NCBI GenBank assembly: GCA_963281255.1
Contig: OY725495.1
Coordinates: 3,162,001-3,226,000, forward strand
Source: Aphrocallistes beatrix
Taxonomy: Eukaryota; Porifera; Hexactinellida; Sceptrulophora; Aphrocallistidae
Reading direction: 5' to 3'
Length of the DNA: 64,000 nucleotides
The notes beneath the pieces were generated by a model. The model ran no database searches and had not been told where the DNA came from. It saw only the letters and a program-made list of their open reading frames with translations. Below are positions 19,372 to 30,400 of this stretch, in pieces (the stretch's first letter is position 1; the number at the start of each line of letters is the position of its first letter). The position numbers and the translations under genes are program-made.

Positions 19372-20071
19372 AATCAACACTGAGGAATAAAACCATAAAA
19401 TGTTCAAAAATGGGAAAAAGAGTCAAACATTCGTAACTAAAAACCCAATACTCTACTTTGTTCTATAATTAGCCCAAGCAAAAACTCCAAACGACACATC
19501 TTTAATTAATTCACAACTTAAACATCATTCTTCCTCTAATTGTCCACAGAGTAATATTAGAAATTTGGATCTCAACAACTCAGGAGTAGAACTAAGTCTA
19601 CAAATAATAATTAGAACTAACGTCTACATAATGAGTAGAACTAATGACGCATCCCATAAATTCGTACTCTAGGAGGATCTATGAATCTTTTAAATCCAAA
19701 TAGACAATATTTTAGTATTTTGTTTGCGTGAGCAGAATGTGATTCAACCTTACTAGCTAAGGTCAACCCATTTCCAGTCAGCATTCTAAATCAAATCATC
19801 TGATCAGAATACTCGACAGAATTGGTCAAGTTCATTGTAATGATACATGTGGTACAGGTGTAAGAACGTGATTACATCTTATGTATTACAACTCTGTACT
19901 TTATCTACACACTTGATTGTCTGACTATACAATACTAAATTGTTGTTATAACAAGTATAAAATGCATACAAGTTATTACTAAACGTATACATAATTCTAA
20001 AACAAGTAAACCTTTTCTGAACATTTAATTTTTCAAACGATTCATAAATCTATTCCTAACAGTATACCATA
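19372..20071. other. Upstream region of the NHL gene
   Basis: AT-rich. Repeated GTAGAACTAA motifs (19580-19650) match inverse motifs at 24140-24200. A TATAAAA is seen at about 19955, too far from the ATG at 20072 to call with confidence. No gene. Confidence 0.35.
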
Positions 20072-21319
20072 ATGGCTACACAATTCCCAGAACCAGCACA
20101 GCCTATAAACACCATCGAAGAAGAAATAAACCAATTCTTCGATAGAATAGTTGCCTGTGTTGATTACAGAAGAAGAACACTCATCGCTGAAGCGAATGAG
20201 AAGAGAGAAGAAAAGAGAGATAAATTGGAGAGAAAGGAACAGAGTGAACAACAGCTACTAGCGTTGAAAGCAGACACAGAACGAAACTTGAAAGAGAACT
20301 TCCTTCAAGAAACTCAGAAAGATATTCTGACTAAAATCGAGGACAAACTATCAGAGGTGCGAATCCGTCAACCAGAGACAAGTATGAAGTTTCAAGGAGA
20401 CTCGAGACACGTGGAACAACTGGTCCTAGGTCTGGGAGGAATTATCGAGGAAGAAGTGCCAGTAGTCCCCCGCTACCAGGATATGAAAGTAACGGTAGCT
20501 GTGGGGAAAAGAGGACTGGGAGATGGAGAGATCTCAGATCCTCATGCTATCGCAATCGACCAGAAGACAGGTAATGTTTACATAACACAAGGAATAGAAA
20601 GCATTGAAAACAGTGGAAGAATATCCATCTTCTCTCAGTCAGGAGAGTTCATAAATAGCTTCGGACAGGAATACACGAGTTCCCCACACGGTATAGCGAT
20701 ATATCGAAACTACGTGTATGTGGCAGATTTTACCACAAAACAAGTGTTCCAATTCAAACAAGAAGCTAACATCAGTCTAGTGAAGAGTGTAGGAGGCCAA
20801 GGATCTGAAGATGGAAAGTTCGGATATCCAAGACAAATATGCGTTTCCAGGAATGGAGATTTGTACGTGACTGATTGGTTGAATAATAGGATACACATCC
20901 TGGATAGTTCTCTCCATTTCCTACGCAAAATATCTCACCAAACATTGAGCAGGCCACGTGACATCAAGCTAACAGAAGATGAAGTGTATGTGCTTAGTAC
21001 TGAAGACAACCACTGTATCCATGTCTTCTCTCACGACGGAGAGAAGATACGTTCTTTGATAACACGAGACCCAAACCAGAGTATTAGTCTGGCTTATTAC
21101 TTCTGTCTTGATGCAAGCAAGAATTTAATAATCAGTAATTGGGGAGATAATTGCATTAAAATCTTTTCTGCTGAAGGAACACTCCTGCACAAGATAGGAG
21201 AAGAAGGTGATGAGAAAGGAATGTTTCAAGATCCTAAAGGAATAGCTTTGACGAAAGATCTCAAACTAGTCGTCGTGTCTTATAATGAGAACTATGGTCT
21301 ACAAATATTTTCTTGTTGA
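20072..21319 (+). CDS. Coiled-coil NHL-repeat protein (TRIM-NHL-like, no RING)
   Basis: A single-exon 415-residue protein. Residues about 35-115 form a charged coiled coil (EANEKREEKRDKLERKEQ). From about 150 to the end five or six NHL beta-propeller blades appear, with motifs such as DPHAIAID, NVYITQ, GEFINSFGQ, YVADF, DGKFGYPRQI, LYVTDWLNNRIHI and FQDPKGIALT. This is the C-terminal half of TRIM2/3/71-like proteins without RING, B-boxes or filamin domain. NHL propellers bind RNA or protein. The family suggests a cytoplasmic adaptor; no catalytic domain is present. A partial tandem copy follows 150 bases later, and relatives lie at 44134-45312 and 51861-52880. A poly-A signal AATAAA is at 21357-21362. 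Confidence 0.88.
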   Translation: MATQFPEPAQPINTIEEEINQFFDRIVACVDYRRRTLIAEANEKREEKRDKLERKEQSEQQLLALKADTERNLKENFLQETQKDILTKIEDKLSEVRIRQPETSMKFQGDSRHVEQLVLGLGGIIEEEVPVVPRYQDMKVTVAVGKRGLGDGEISDPHAIAIDQKTGNVYITQGIESIENSGRISIFSQSGEFINSFGQEYTSSPHGIAIYRNYVYVADFTTKQVFQFKQEANISLVKSVGGQGSEDGKFGYPRQICVSRNGDLYVTDWLNNRIHILDSSLHFLRKISHQTLSRPRDIKLTEDEVYVLSTEDNHCIHVFSHDGEKIRSLITRDPNQSISLAYYFCLDASKNLIISNWGDNCIKIFSAEGTLLHKIGEEGDEKGMFQDPKGIALTKDLKLVVVSYNENYGLQIFSC

Positions 21320-21465
21320 ATTATCTTTATTAAAATACCCTAATCGTCAATGTGTGAATAAAAATATATGTGAAAACGTATTCTGTCTGATTTTGAATAA
21401 GGTAATATTAGGTAAAATGGGTCGACTTTTATAATAATTCAAATTCTCAAATTTTCAAATTACAG

Positions 21466-22507
21466 AAACAGAACGAAACCTGAAAGAGAACTTCCTTCAT
21501 GAAACTCAAGAAAAAAATCTTTTTTAGATTTAGAAGATAGACTGGCAGAGGTGCGACTCCATCAACCAGAGACAAGTCTGAAGTTTCAAGGAGACTCGGG
21601 ACACGTAGAACAACTGATCCTAGGTCTGGGAGAAATTATATAGCAAGAAGTACTAGTAGTCCCCCGCTACCAGGATATGAAAGTAACGGTAGCTGTGGGG
21701 AAGAAAGGACAGGGAGATGGGGAGATATCATCTCCTAATGGTATCGCAATTGACCAGAACACAGGCAATATTTACGTAACACAAGAAATAGGATTCGTTG
21801 AAAACAGTGGAAGAGTATCCATCTTTTCTCAGTCAGGAGAGTTCCTAGATAGCTTCGGACAGAAATACATGAATGTCCCACGCGGCATAGCGATACATGG
21901 AAACTACGTGTATGTGTCAGATGATACTCATAAAGTGTTTGAATTCAAACAAGGAACTAACATCAGTCTAGTCAAGAGTGTAGGAGGCCAGGGAACTGAA
22001 GATGGAATGTTCAATTATCCAGGACAAATATGCGTTTCTACGAATGGAGATGTGTACGTGACTGATTGGTTAAATAATAGGATACAAATCCTGGATAGTT
22101 CTCTCCATTTCCTGCGCAAAATATCTCACCAATCATTGAGCAGTCCATATGACATCAAGCTAACAGAAGATGAAGTGTATGTGCTTAGTACTGCAGACAA
22201 CCCCTGTATCCATGTCTTCTCTCACGACGGAGAGAAGATACGTTCTTTGATAACACGAGGCATAAACCAGTGTACTAATCGGGGTTATTACTTCTGTCAC
22301 GATGGAAACAGAAATATAATAATCAGTGATAAGTCGGATCACTGCATTAAAGTCTTTTCTGCTGAAGGAACACTCCTGCACAGGACAGGAGAACAAGGTG
22401 ATGGGAAAGGAATGTTTCAACATCCTAAAGGAATAGCTTTGACGAAAGATCTCAAACTAGTTGTCGTGTCTAAAAACAAGAATTATGGTCTACAAATATT
22501 TTGTTGA
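21466..22507 (+). pseudogene. Tandem NHL copy with decayed coiled-coil part
   Basis: Sequence similarity to the gene at 20072 begins abruptly at 21466 (ACAGAAACAGAACGAAAC), inside the coiled-coil region. The 5' part (21466-21660) has stops and a frameshift relative to its neighbour. From ATG 21677 a clean 276-codon frame (MKVTVAVGKKGQGDGE) preserves the whole NHL propeller through the stop at 22507, and the 3' UTRs are alike (AATAAA at 22557-22562). So either this is a pseudogene still young in its propeller half, or it encodes a propeller-only protein from the internal ATG. TTTCAAATTACAG just before the homology resembles a splice acceptor, so an upstream exon is also possible. Changes between copies include many that alter residues. 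Confidence 0.7.
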
Positions 22508-22846
22508 ATTAAATATTTGTGTATCTTGATGAAAATAGCCTCATCGTCAATGTGTGAATAAAAATATTTATGAAAACAGTATTTCTATGATTTCTATTAA
22601 TTAAGGTTAATATTCGGTAAAATTGGTGGATTGTAACAATAATTAAAATTCGCATCAGCAAAAAGTTAACGACATCAAATAATAAATTTAATCGCAGAAT
22701 GCCCAACGGGGACACAGTGTCCCCGATATCGCGGATGTCTCACAGCCATTTTATATGCAAGTGAAGCCATGAAAGTGCGAAGCCATATAATTTTTTGACA
22801 CCATAATTAAATAAAATGTTGGTAGGAATATGATCAACTAGCGAGA
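22508..22846. other. 3' flank of NHL copy, no gene
   Basis: Contains a small perfect palindrome GGGGACACAGTGTCCCC near 22708, and otherwise no recognisable element. Confidence 0.4.
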
Positions 22847-22849
22847 TGC

Positions 22850-23545
22850 TAGGAATTAGACCAACGCTTTTTAAATTTAGGAATCAGACCAACGCAGAGG
22901 TAGGAATTAGACCAACACTTTTTCAAAGTTAGGAATTAGACCAATGCAGAGGTAGGAATTAGACCAACGCTTTTTCAAAGTTAGGAATTAGACCAATGCA
23001 GAGGTAGGAATTAGACCAACGCTTTTTCAAAGTTAGGAATTAGACCAATGCAGAGGTAGGAATTAGACCAACGCCTTTTCAAAGTTAGGAATTCGACCAA
23101 CGCAGAAGTAGGAATTAGACCAACGCTTTTTTTATTTAGGAATTAGACCAACACTTTTTCAAAGTTAGAAATCAGACCAACGCAGAGGTAGGAATTAGGA
23201 ATCAGGCAGCGGTAGGAATTAGGCCTAAAACCTGCGAAGTAGGGATTAGACCTAAAATTGGAGGGAGAGCGAAAGTGAGCATTTTGGAGAGTCATATGTA
23301 TAAGAACTTAGTGAAAAGGGACATTTAGTAGATTTTAAATAGTGTCAATTGGGTGTGAAATTTTCATTTTTATTCATGAGGAGGTAATATGTGGCATTTT
23401 AGGTTTTATTCATACTTGGCAGGTTTTAGGTCTTATTTCTACATTTAATGTTTTAGGTCTTATTCCTAACTTTTGAGATGCGTTGGTCTAATTCCTACCT
23501 CAAACGTTGATCAAATTCCTACCTCGGTGTTGGTTTAATTCTGGC
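22850..23545. repeat. Satellite-like array with inverted outer arms
   Basis: Left: about five units of ~52 bp alternating TAGGAATTAGACCAACGC and TAGGAATTAGACCAATGCAG with a CTTTTTCAAAGT spacer. Right (about 23400-23540): inverse motifs GGTCTAATTCCTACCTC and TTAGGTCTTATTCCTAAC. The middle (23240-23395) is unrelated. Tandem subterminal repeats in opposed arms suggest a foldback DNA element expanded by slippage. No coding content. Confidence 0.7.
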
Positions 23546-23567
23546 GTAGCGTTTGTAGTTATCAGAA

Positions 23568-24237
23568 GTTATGAATTCATTTTTTGTTCATTTGACTTTT
23601 ATCTCTTCAGTCAATTAATTTAAAATACGACAATTTACATTAGATTAAAGAAGGGAATTCAAAACTCATTCTGTGACAAGTTTGGGATGATTGAAGAGAG
23701 GACAGTTTCAACATTATGTTTTCAGGTGGACTCGATGCGCCCTTTCTGATCCTGGATACATTAGGAATTATTAGGAAATGTGATTTCGAGAGAAATGCTC
23801 AATGATCTCATTCCGCTGCCCCCTACAACTAATCTAAATTTATCTATTCGTAAGTGTGAATATTCTGTCGCTACGTCTAAGGTGAGAAAGTGTCACAGGA
23901 TGGGTTGAGGCGCTGTAGTGACTGACTCCAAGATAGCTGGATATAATATCTCTATTAATACCACGGATCCTATAAATAGCAACAGATTTCTCTGATTCGT
24001 TTCTGTGTACCAAGTTATCGCAAAGGCTTTGAGGTTCTTGAGGAAATCGCCTAGCTTGCTACCTCCTATCGGTGAGGGAGACATTCCAGCTAAGTAACAA
24101 CTAGAATTGAGAAATAAATACGGAGGCACTTGCATTAATTCTACTCCATGTGTAGACGTTAGTTCTACTTTTGAGGATGTTACGTTAGTTCTAACCTCAT
24201 AAAGTTGAAAGATTTGTACGTGTCTTCTTTTTTTCAA
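23568..24237 (-). pseudogene. Duplicated fragment, copy 2, with a 114-codon open frame
   Basis: 23826-24125 matches 16660-16976 in direct orientation, while 23568-23668 matches 16451-16640 in inverted orientation, so one copy was rearranged. The minus-strand frame 23893-24237 ends with the same LLLFIGSVVLIEILYPAIL membrane-type segment and ...TTAPQPIL as copy 1. No known family and no evident promoter. The non-inserted site for the MULE-like MITE lies at 23596-23604. Likely remnants of a duplicated gene end or transposable element. Confidence 0.4.
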
Positions 24238-24459
24238 AAAATCGACTAAATTAATTGATTTAATAGATTAATAATATAAGTAAATCACATAAATATAATA
24301 TTAAACGAATTTAATAATAGTAATAAAGCCACTAGCCGAGAAGTATGAACTATCGAAGACAAAGTACTAATTATAAAGAATTTAAATTGGGGGTGGGCGA
24401 TTTAATAATTTTTGACTAACTCGAAGACTTGTTTCGAAGATATGACAGCTAATGAGTAG
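24238..24459. other. 3' flank of the giant EGF gene
   Basis: AT-rich, with TTTATT-type inverse poly-A sequences but none clearly placed. No gene. Confidence 0.35.
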
Positions 24460-27400
24460 TTAAGTGGAGAAAAGTTGAATTATTAAGAAGGCAATAAGCG
24501 CTAGCATGGCTGTGAAACTTTCAAAAGAAATGTGGATAGAATTCGATTTATTCGTGCAACCTTCATTCTTCTTACAAGTTTGTGAAATGATGTCCATTTC
24601 ATAGCCGCATTCACACATGCATTCATAAGACCCGAATGTGTTGCTACACAATTGCTCACAACCTCCATTGTTTAAGCCGCACTCATCCATGTCAATACAA
24701 CGAGTCGTGTTGACAAGAGTAAACCCAGGAGTGCAGGAGCAACCGTACGAGCCTAGTGTATTAGTGCAGTTGTGTTGACAGGGATTAAGCACGCATTCAT
24801 CACTATCTACACAGGATGTGTTATCTGCGTCTAGGCTGTATCCAAGTAGGCAGGAGCAGTAGAATGAACCGTTCGTGTTAGAACAGGTCTGGTCACAGCC
24901 TCCATGGTTAGAAATGCACTCGTCTATGTCTGAGCAATTCCCGGATAGAGTTGTGATAAAGCCATGTTGACATTGAGAAATTGAGAAATTTCCAGTTTGC
25001 TGGAGCTGTTCAACACACTCAGTGATGTTTATACAGGATTTTCCATCAGCATTCAAGCTGTTTCCTTCATTACAAGAACAGTAAAATGAGCCATTCGTAT
25101 TGTAACAAGTCTGCTCACATCCTCCATTATCAGGAATACACTCATTTATGTCTAAGCAATTTCCGGTAGTGGTTAGGTTGAAACCAGGGTAGCAGTCACA
25201 GAAGTAAGATCCATTAGTGTTGAGACATATATGCTGACAGTTGTCTGTATTACTAGCACATTCATCTGTATCAAAACAAGACATCCCATCTGTATCAAAA
25301 TAGAACCCTTGAAGGCAAGAACAGAGAAATGATCCGTTTGTGTTGGTACAGGTCTGATCACATCCTCCGTTACTCACAAGACATTCATCCTGATCTAGGC
25401 AGCTGCCTGACATTGTCAAATTGAATCCACTATAACAGAGACAGTCGTAGGAGCCTATAGTATTCGAACATATGTGTTGGCAGTTGTGTATTTCTCCTGA
25501 ACATTCATCTATGTCAAGACAGAAACTCTCTGTTTCATCCAGGATGTATCCTGGAAAGCAAAAACAGACATACGAACCAATAGAATTATAACAGTCCTGA
25601 TCACAACCTCCATTGTTTAACCCGCACTCATCCATGTCAATACAACGAGTCGTGTTGACAAGAGTAAACCCAGGAGTGCAGGAGCAACCGTACGAGCCTA
25701 GTGTATTAGTGCAGTTGTGTTGACAGGGACTAAGCACGCATTCATCACTATCTACACAGGATGTGTTATCTGCGTCTAGGCTGTATCCAAGTAGGCAGGA
25801 GCAGTAGAATGAACCGTTCGTGTTAGAACAGGTCTGGTCACAGCCTCCATGGTTAGAAATGCACTCGTCTATGTCTGAGCAATTCCCGGATAGAGTTGTG
25901 ATAAAGCCATGTCGACATTGAGAAATTGAGAAATTTCCAGTTTGCTGGAGCTGTTCAACACACTCAGTGATGTTTAGACAGGATTTTCCATCAGCATTCA
26001 AGCTATTCCCTGCATTACAAGAACAGTAAAATGAGCCATTCGTATTGTAACAAGTCTGCTCACATCCTCCATTATCAGGAATACACTCATTTATGTCTAA
26101 GCAATTTCCGGTATTTGTAAGGTTGAATCCAGAGTAGCAGTCACAGAAATAAGATCCATTAGTGTTGAGACATATATGCTGACAGTTGTGTGTATTACTA
26201 GTGCACTCATCTGTATCAAAACAAGACATCCCATCTGTATCAAAATAGAACCCTTGAAGGCAAGAACAGAGAAATGATCCGTTTGTGTTGGTACAGGTCT
26301 GATCACATCCTCCGTTACTCACAAGACATTCATCCTGATCTAGGCAGCTGCCTGACATTGCCAAATTGAATCCACTATGACAGAGACAGTCGTAGGAACC
26401 GTTAGTATTCGAACATATGTGTTGGCAGTTGTGTATTTCCTCTGAACATTCATCTATGTCAAGACAGAAACTCTCTGTTTCATCCAGGATGTATCCTTGA
26501 AAGCAATAACAGACGTACGAACCCCTAAAATTATAACAGTTCTGCTCACATCCTCCGTTATTAACAAGACATTCATCCAGATCTAGACAAGACTTGTCGT
26601 CCGTATCCAGATAGTAACCTTGTCTGCATGAACAGTTAAAGGTACCATCAATATTAATGCAAGTGTGCTTACAGTTGCCGTTCCCAAACAAACATTCATT
26701 TATGTCCGTACAACTTCCAGTAGACATTAAGTTAAATCCCTGCATACATTCACAGAGGTAGGAACCATTAGTGTTGGTGCAGAAATGCTGACAAGTATCT
26801 GTCCCATTCAAGCATTCGTTGAAGTCGATACAAGATCTATCATCAGTATCAAGTTCATAGCCCTGTCTGCACGAACAATAGAATGTACCAATAGTGTTGT
26901 TACATGAGTGATCACAACCTCCGTTATTGAACAGACACTCGTCTATGTCGATACAATTTCCTGTTGTAGTTACGTTAAATCCAGTGGGACACTCACAGAG
27001 ATAAGAACCATTCGTGTTTAGACAGATTTCTTCGCATGAATCTGTTCCAATCAGACACTCATTTATGTCATTACATGAAGTACCATCTGAGTCGATATTA
27101 TAGCCTTGTTTGCAAGAACAATAGAAAGATCCATTTCTGTTAGAACAGATCTGACTGCAATTGTCAGAATCAAGGAAACACTCGTCTATGTCTAAGCAAC
27201 TGCCTGTGTTGGTTAAGTTGAATCCTGGAAAACATTCGCAAAAATAAGAACCGTTTGTATTCTGACACACATGCTGACAAGTGTGGTTATTACTCGAACA
27301 TTCATCCACATCTATGCACGATTTTCCATCCGAGTGCAATCTGTAACCTGGACTACAGGAACAGTTGAATGTACCATTAGTGTTGGTGCAGATATGCTCA

Positions 27401-30400
27401 CAACCTCCATCACTGACAAGACACTCGTCTATGTCTACACAGTGTCCTGTTACAGTTAAATTGAATCCTGTCCGGCAGTCACAATTGTAGGAACCATTCG
27501 TGTTCTCACATATCTGTTGACAGATATTTGTATCATCATTCAAACATTCATTCATATCTAAACAGAATTGACCATCTGTACTGAAGTTGAATCCTTGCAG
27601 ACAAGAACAGAGAAATGATCCGTTCAGGTTGGTACAGGTCTGATCACATCCTCCGTTACTCACAAGACATTCATCCTGATCTAGGCAGCTGCCTAACATT
27701 GTCAAATTGAATCCACTTTGACAGTCACAATTGTAGGAACCGTTAGTATTCAAGCATATGTGTTGGCAGTTGTTTGTACCATTCAAACATTCATTTACAT
27801 CTAGACAAGATCTTGCATCCAGATCTAAGATGTATCCCTGGTTACAAGAACAGTTAAAAGAACCATTCGTGTTGTTACATATCTGTTTACAACCTCCGTT
27901 GCTAACAAGACACTCGTCTATGTCAATGCATTTTCCTGTTGCAGTAACGTTAAATCCTGTTTGACACTCGCAGAGGTAGGAACCGTTAGTGTTCTGACAA
28001 GATTCCTGGCATGTGTGTGTTCCATCAGAACATTCATCGATGTCCAGACAGTTTCCGTTTGTAGTTAAGTTATAACCAGATTCACAGTCACAGTTGTATG
28101 AACCATTGTTATTGAGACAGATTTGCTGGCAAATAGATGTATCATTAGAACATTCATCTATATCAAGACACGATTGTTCATCTGCCAGTAAATCATATCC
28201 TTGAAGACACGAACACTGGAATGAACCGAAAGTGTTATTACATTCTTGATCACATCCTCCGTTGCTAACAAGACATTCATCAATATCTGGACAACTTCCA
28301 TTCGTAGTTAAGTTAAATCCACTGAGACATTCACAATGATAAGAACCATTCGTGTTGTTACATATTTGTTGACATGTGTTTGTTCCATTAGCGCATTCGT
28401 CTATATCTAGACAAGATTCTCCGTCCGTATCCAGATAGTAACCTTGTCTGCATGAACAGTTAAAGGTACCATCAATATTAATGCAGGTGTGCTGACAGTT
28501 GCCGTTCCCAAACAAACATTCATCTATGTCTATACAACTTCCAGTATACATTAAGTTAAATCCTTGCATACAATCACAGAGGTAGGAACCATTAGTGTTG
28601 ATGCAGAAGTGTTGACAAGTATCTGTCCCATTCAAACATTCGTTGAAGTCGATACAAGATCTATCATCAGTATTAAGGTCATAGCCCTGTCTGCACGAAC
28701 AATAGAATGTACCATTAGTGTTGTTACATGAGTGATCACAACCTCCGTTATTGAACAGACACTCGTCTATGTCGATACAATTTCCTGTTGTAGTTACGTT
28801 AAATCCAGTGGGACACTCGCAGAGATAAGAACCATTCGTGTTTACACATATTTCCTCGCATGTATCTGTTCCAATCAGACACTCATTTATGTCATTACAA
28901 GAGATCCCATCTGTATCAATACTATAACCTTGCTTGCAAGAACAATAGAAAGATCCATTTCTGTTAGAACAGATCTGACTACAATTGTCGGAATCCAGGA
29001 AGCACTCGTCTATGTCTAAGCAACTGCCTGTGTTAGTTAAGTTGAATCCTGGAAAACATTCGCAAAAATAAGAACCGTTTGTATTCTGACACACATGCTG
29101 ACAAGTGTGGTTATTACTCGAACATTCATCCACATCTATGCAAGATTTTCCATCCGAGTGCAATCTGTAACCTGGACTACAGGAACAGTTGAATGTACCA
29201 TTAGTGTTGGTGCAGATATGCTCACAACCTCCATCACTGACAAGACACTCGTCTATGTCTACACAGTGTCCTGTTACAGTTAAGTTGAATCCTGTACGGC
29301 AGTCACAATTGTAGGAACCATTCGTGTTCTCACATATCTGTTGACAGATATTTGTATCATCATTCGAACATTCATTTATATCTAAACAGAATTGACCATC
29401 TGTGCTGAAGTTGAACCCTTGCAGACAAGAACAGTGGAAAGAGCCATTTGAATTGGTACAGGTCTGATCACATCCTCCATTACTCACAAGACATTCATCC
29501 TGATCTAGGCAGCTGCCGGACATTGTCAAATTGAATCCACTATGACAGTCACAATGGTAGGAACCGTTAGTATTCAAGCATATGTGTTGGCAGTTGTTTG
29601 TACCATTCAAACATTCATTTACATCTAGACAAGATCTTGCATCCAGATCTAAGATGTATCCCTGGATACAAGAACAGTTAAAAGAACCGTTCGTGTTGTT
29701 ACATATCTGTTTACAACCTCCGTTGCTAACAAGACACTCGTCTATGTCAATGCATTTTCCTGTTGCAGTAACGTTAAATCCTGTTTGACACTCGCAGAGG
29801 TAGGAACCGTTAGTGTTCTGACAAGATTCCTGGCAAGTGTGTGTTCCATCAGAACATTCATCGATGTCCAGACAGTTTCCGTTTTTAGTTAAGTTATAGC
29901 CAGATTCACAGTCACAGTTGTATGAACCATTGTTATTGAGACAGATTTGCTGGCAAATAGATGTATCATTAGAACATTCATCTATATCAAGACACGATTG
30001 TTCATCTGCTTGTAAATCATATCCTTGAAGACAGGAACACTGGAATGAACCGACAGTGTTATTACATTCTTGTTCACATCCTCCGTTGCTAACAAAACAT
30101 TCATCAATATCTGGACAACTTCCATTCGCAGATAAGTTAAATCCACTGAGACATTCACAATAATAAGAACCATTCGTGTTGTTACATATTTGTTGACATG
30201 TGTTTGTTCCATTAGTGCATTCGTCTATATCTAGACAGGACTTTGCGTCTGTATCCAGATAGTAACCTTGTCTGCATGAGCAGTTAAAGGTCCCATTAGT
30301 GTTAGAACAGTTATGATCACAGTCTCCATTCATAAACATGCATTCGTCTATGTCAATACAACTCCCATTGGTGGTCTGGTTAAATCCATGGAAGCATTCA

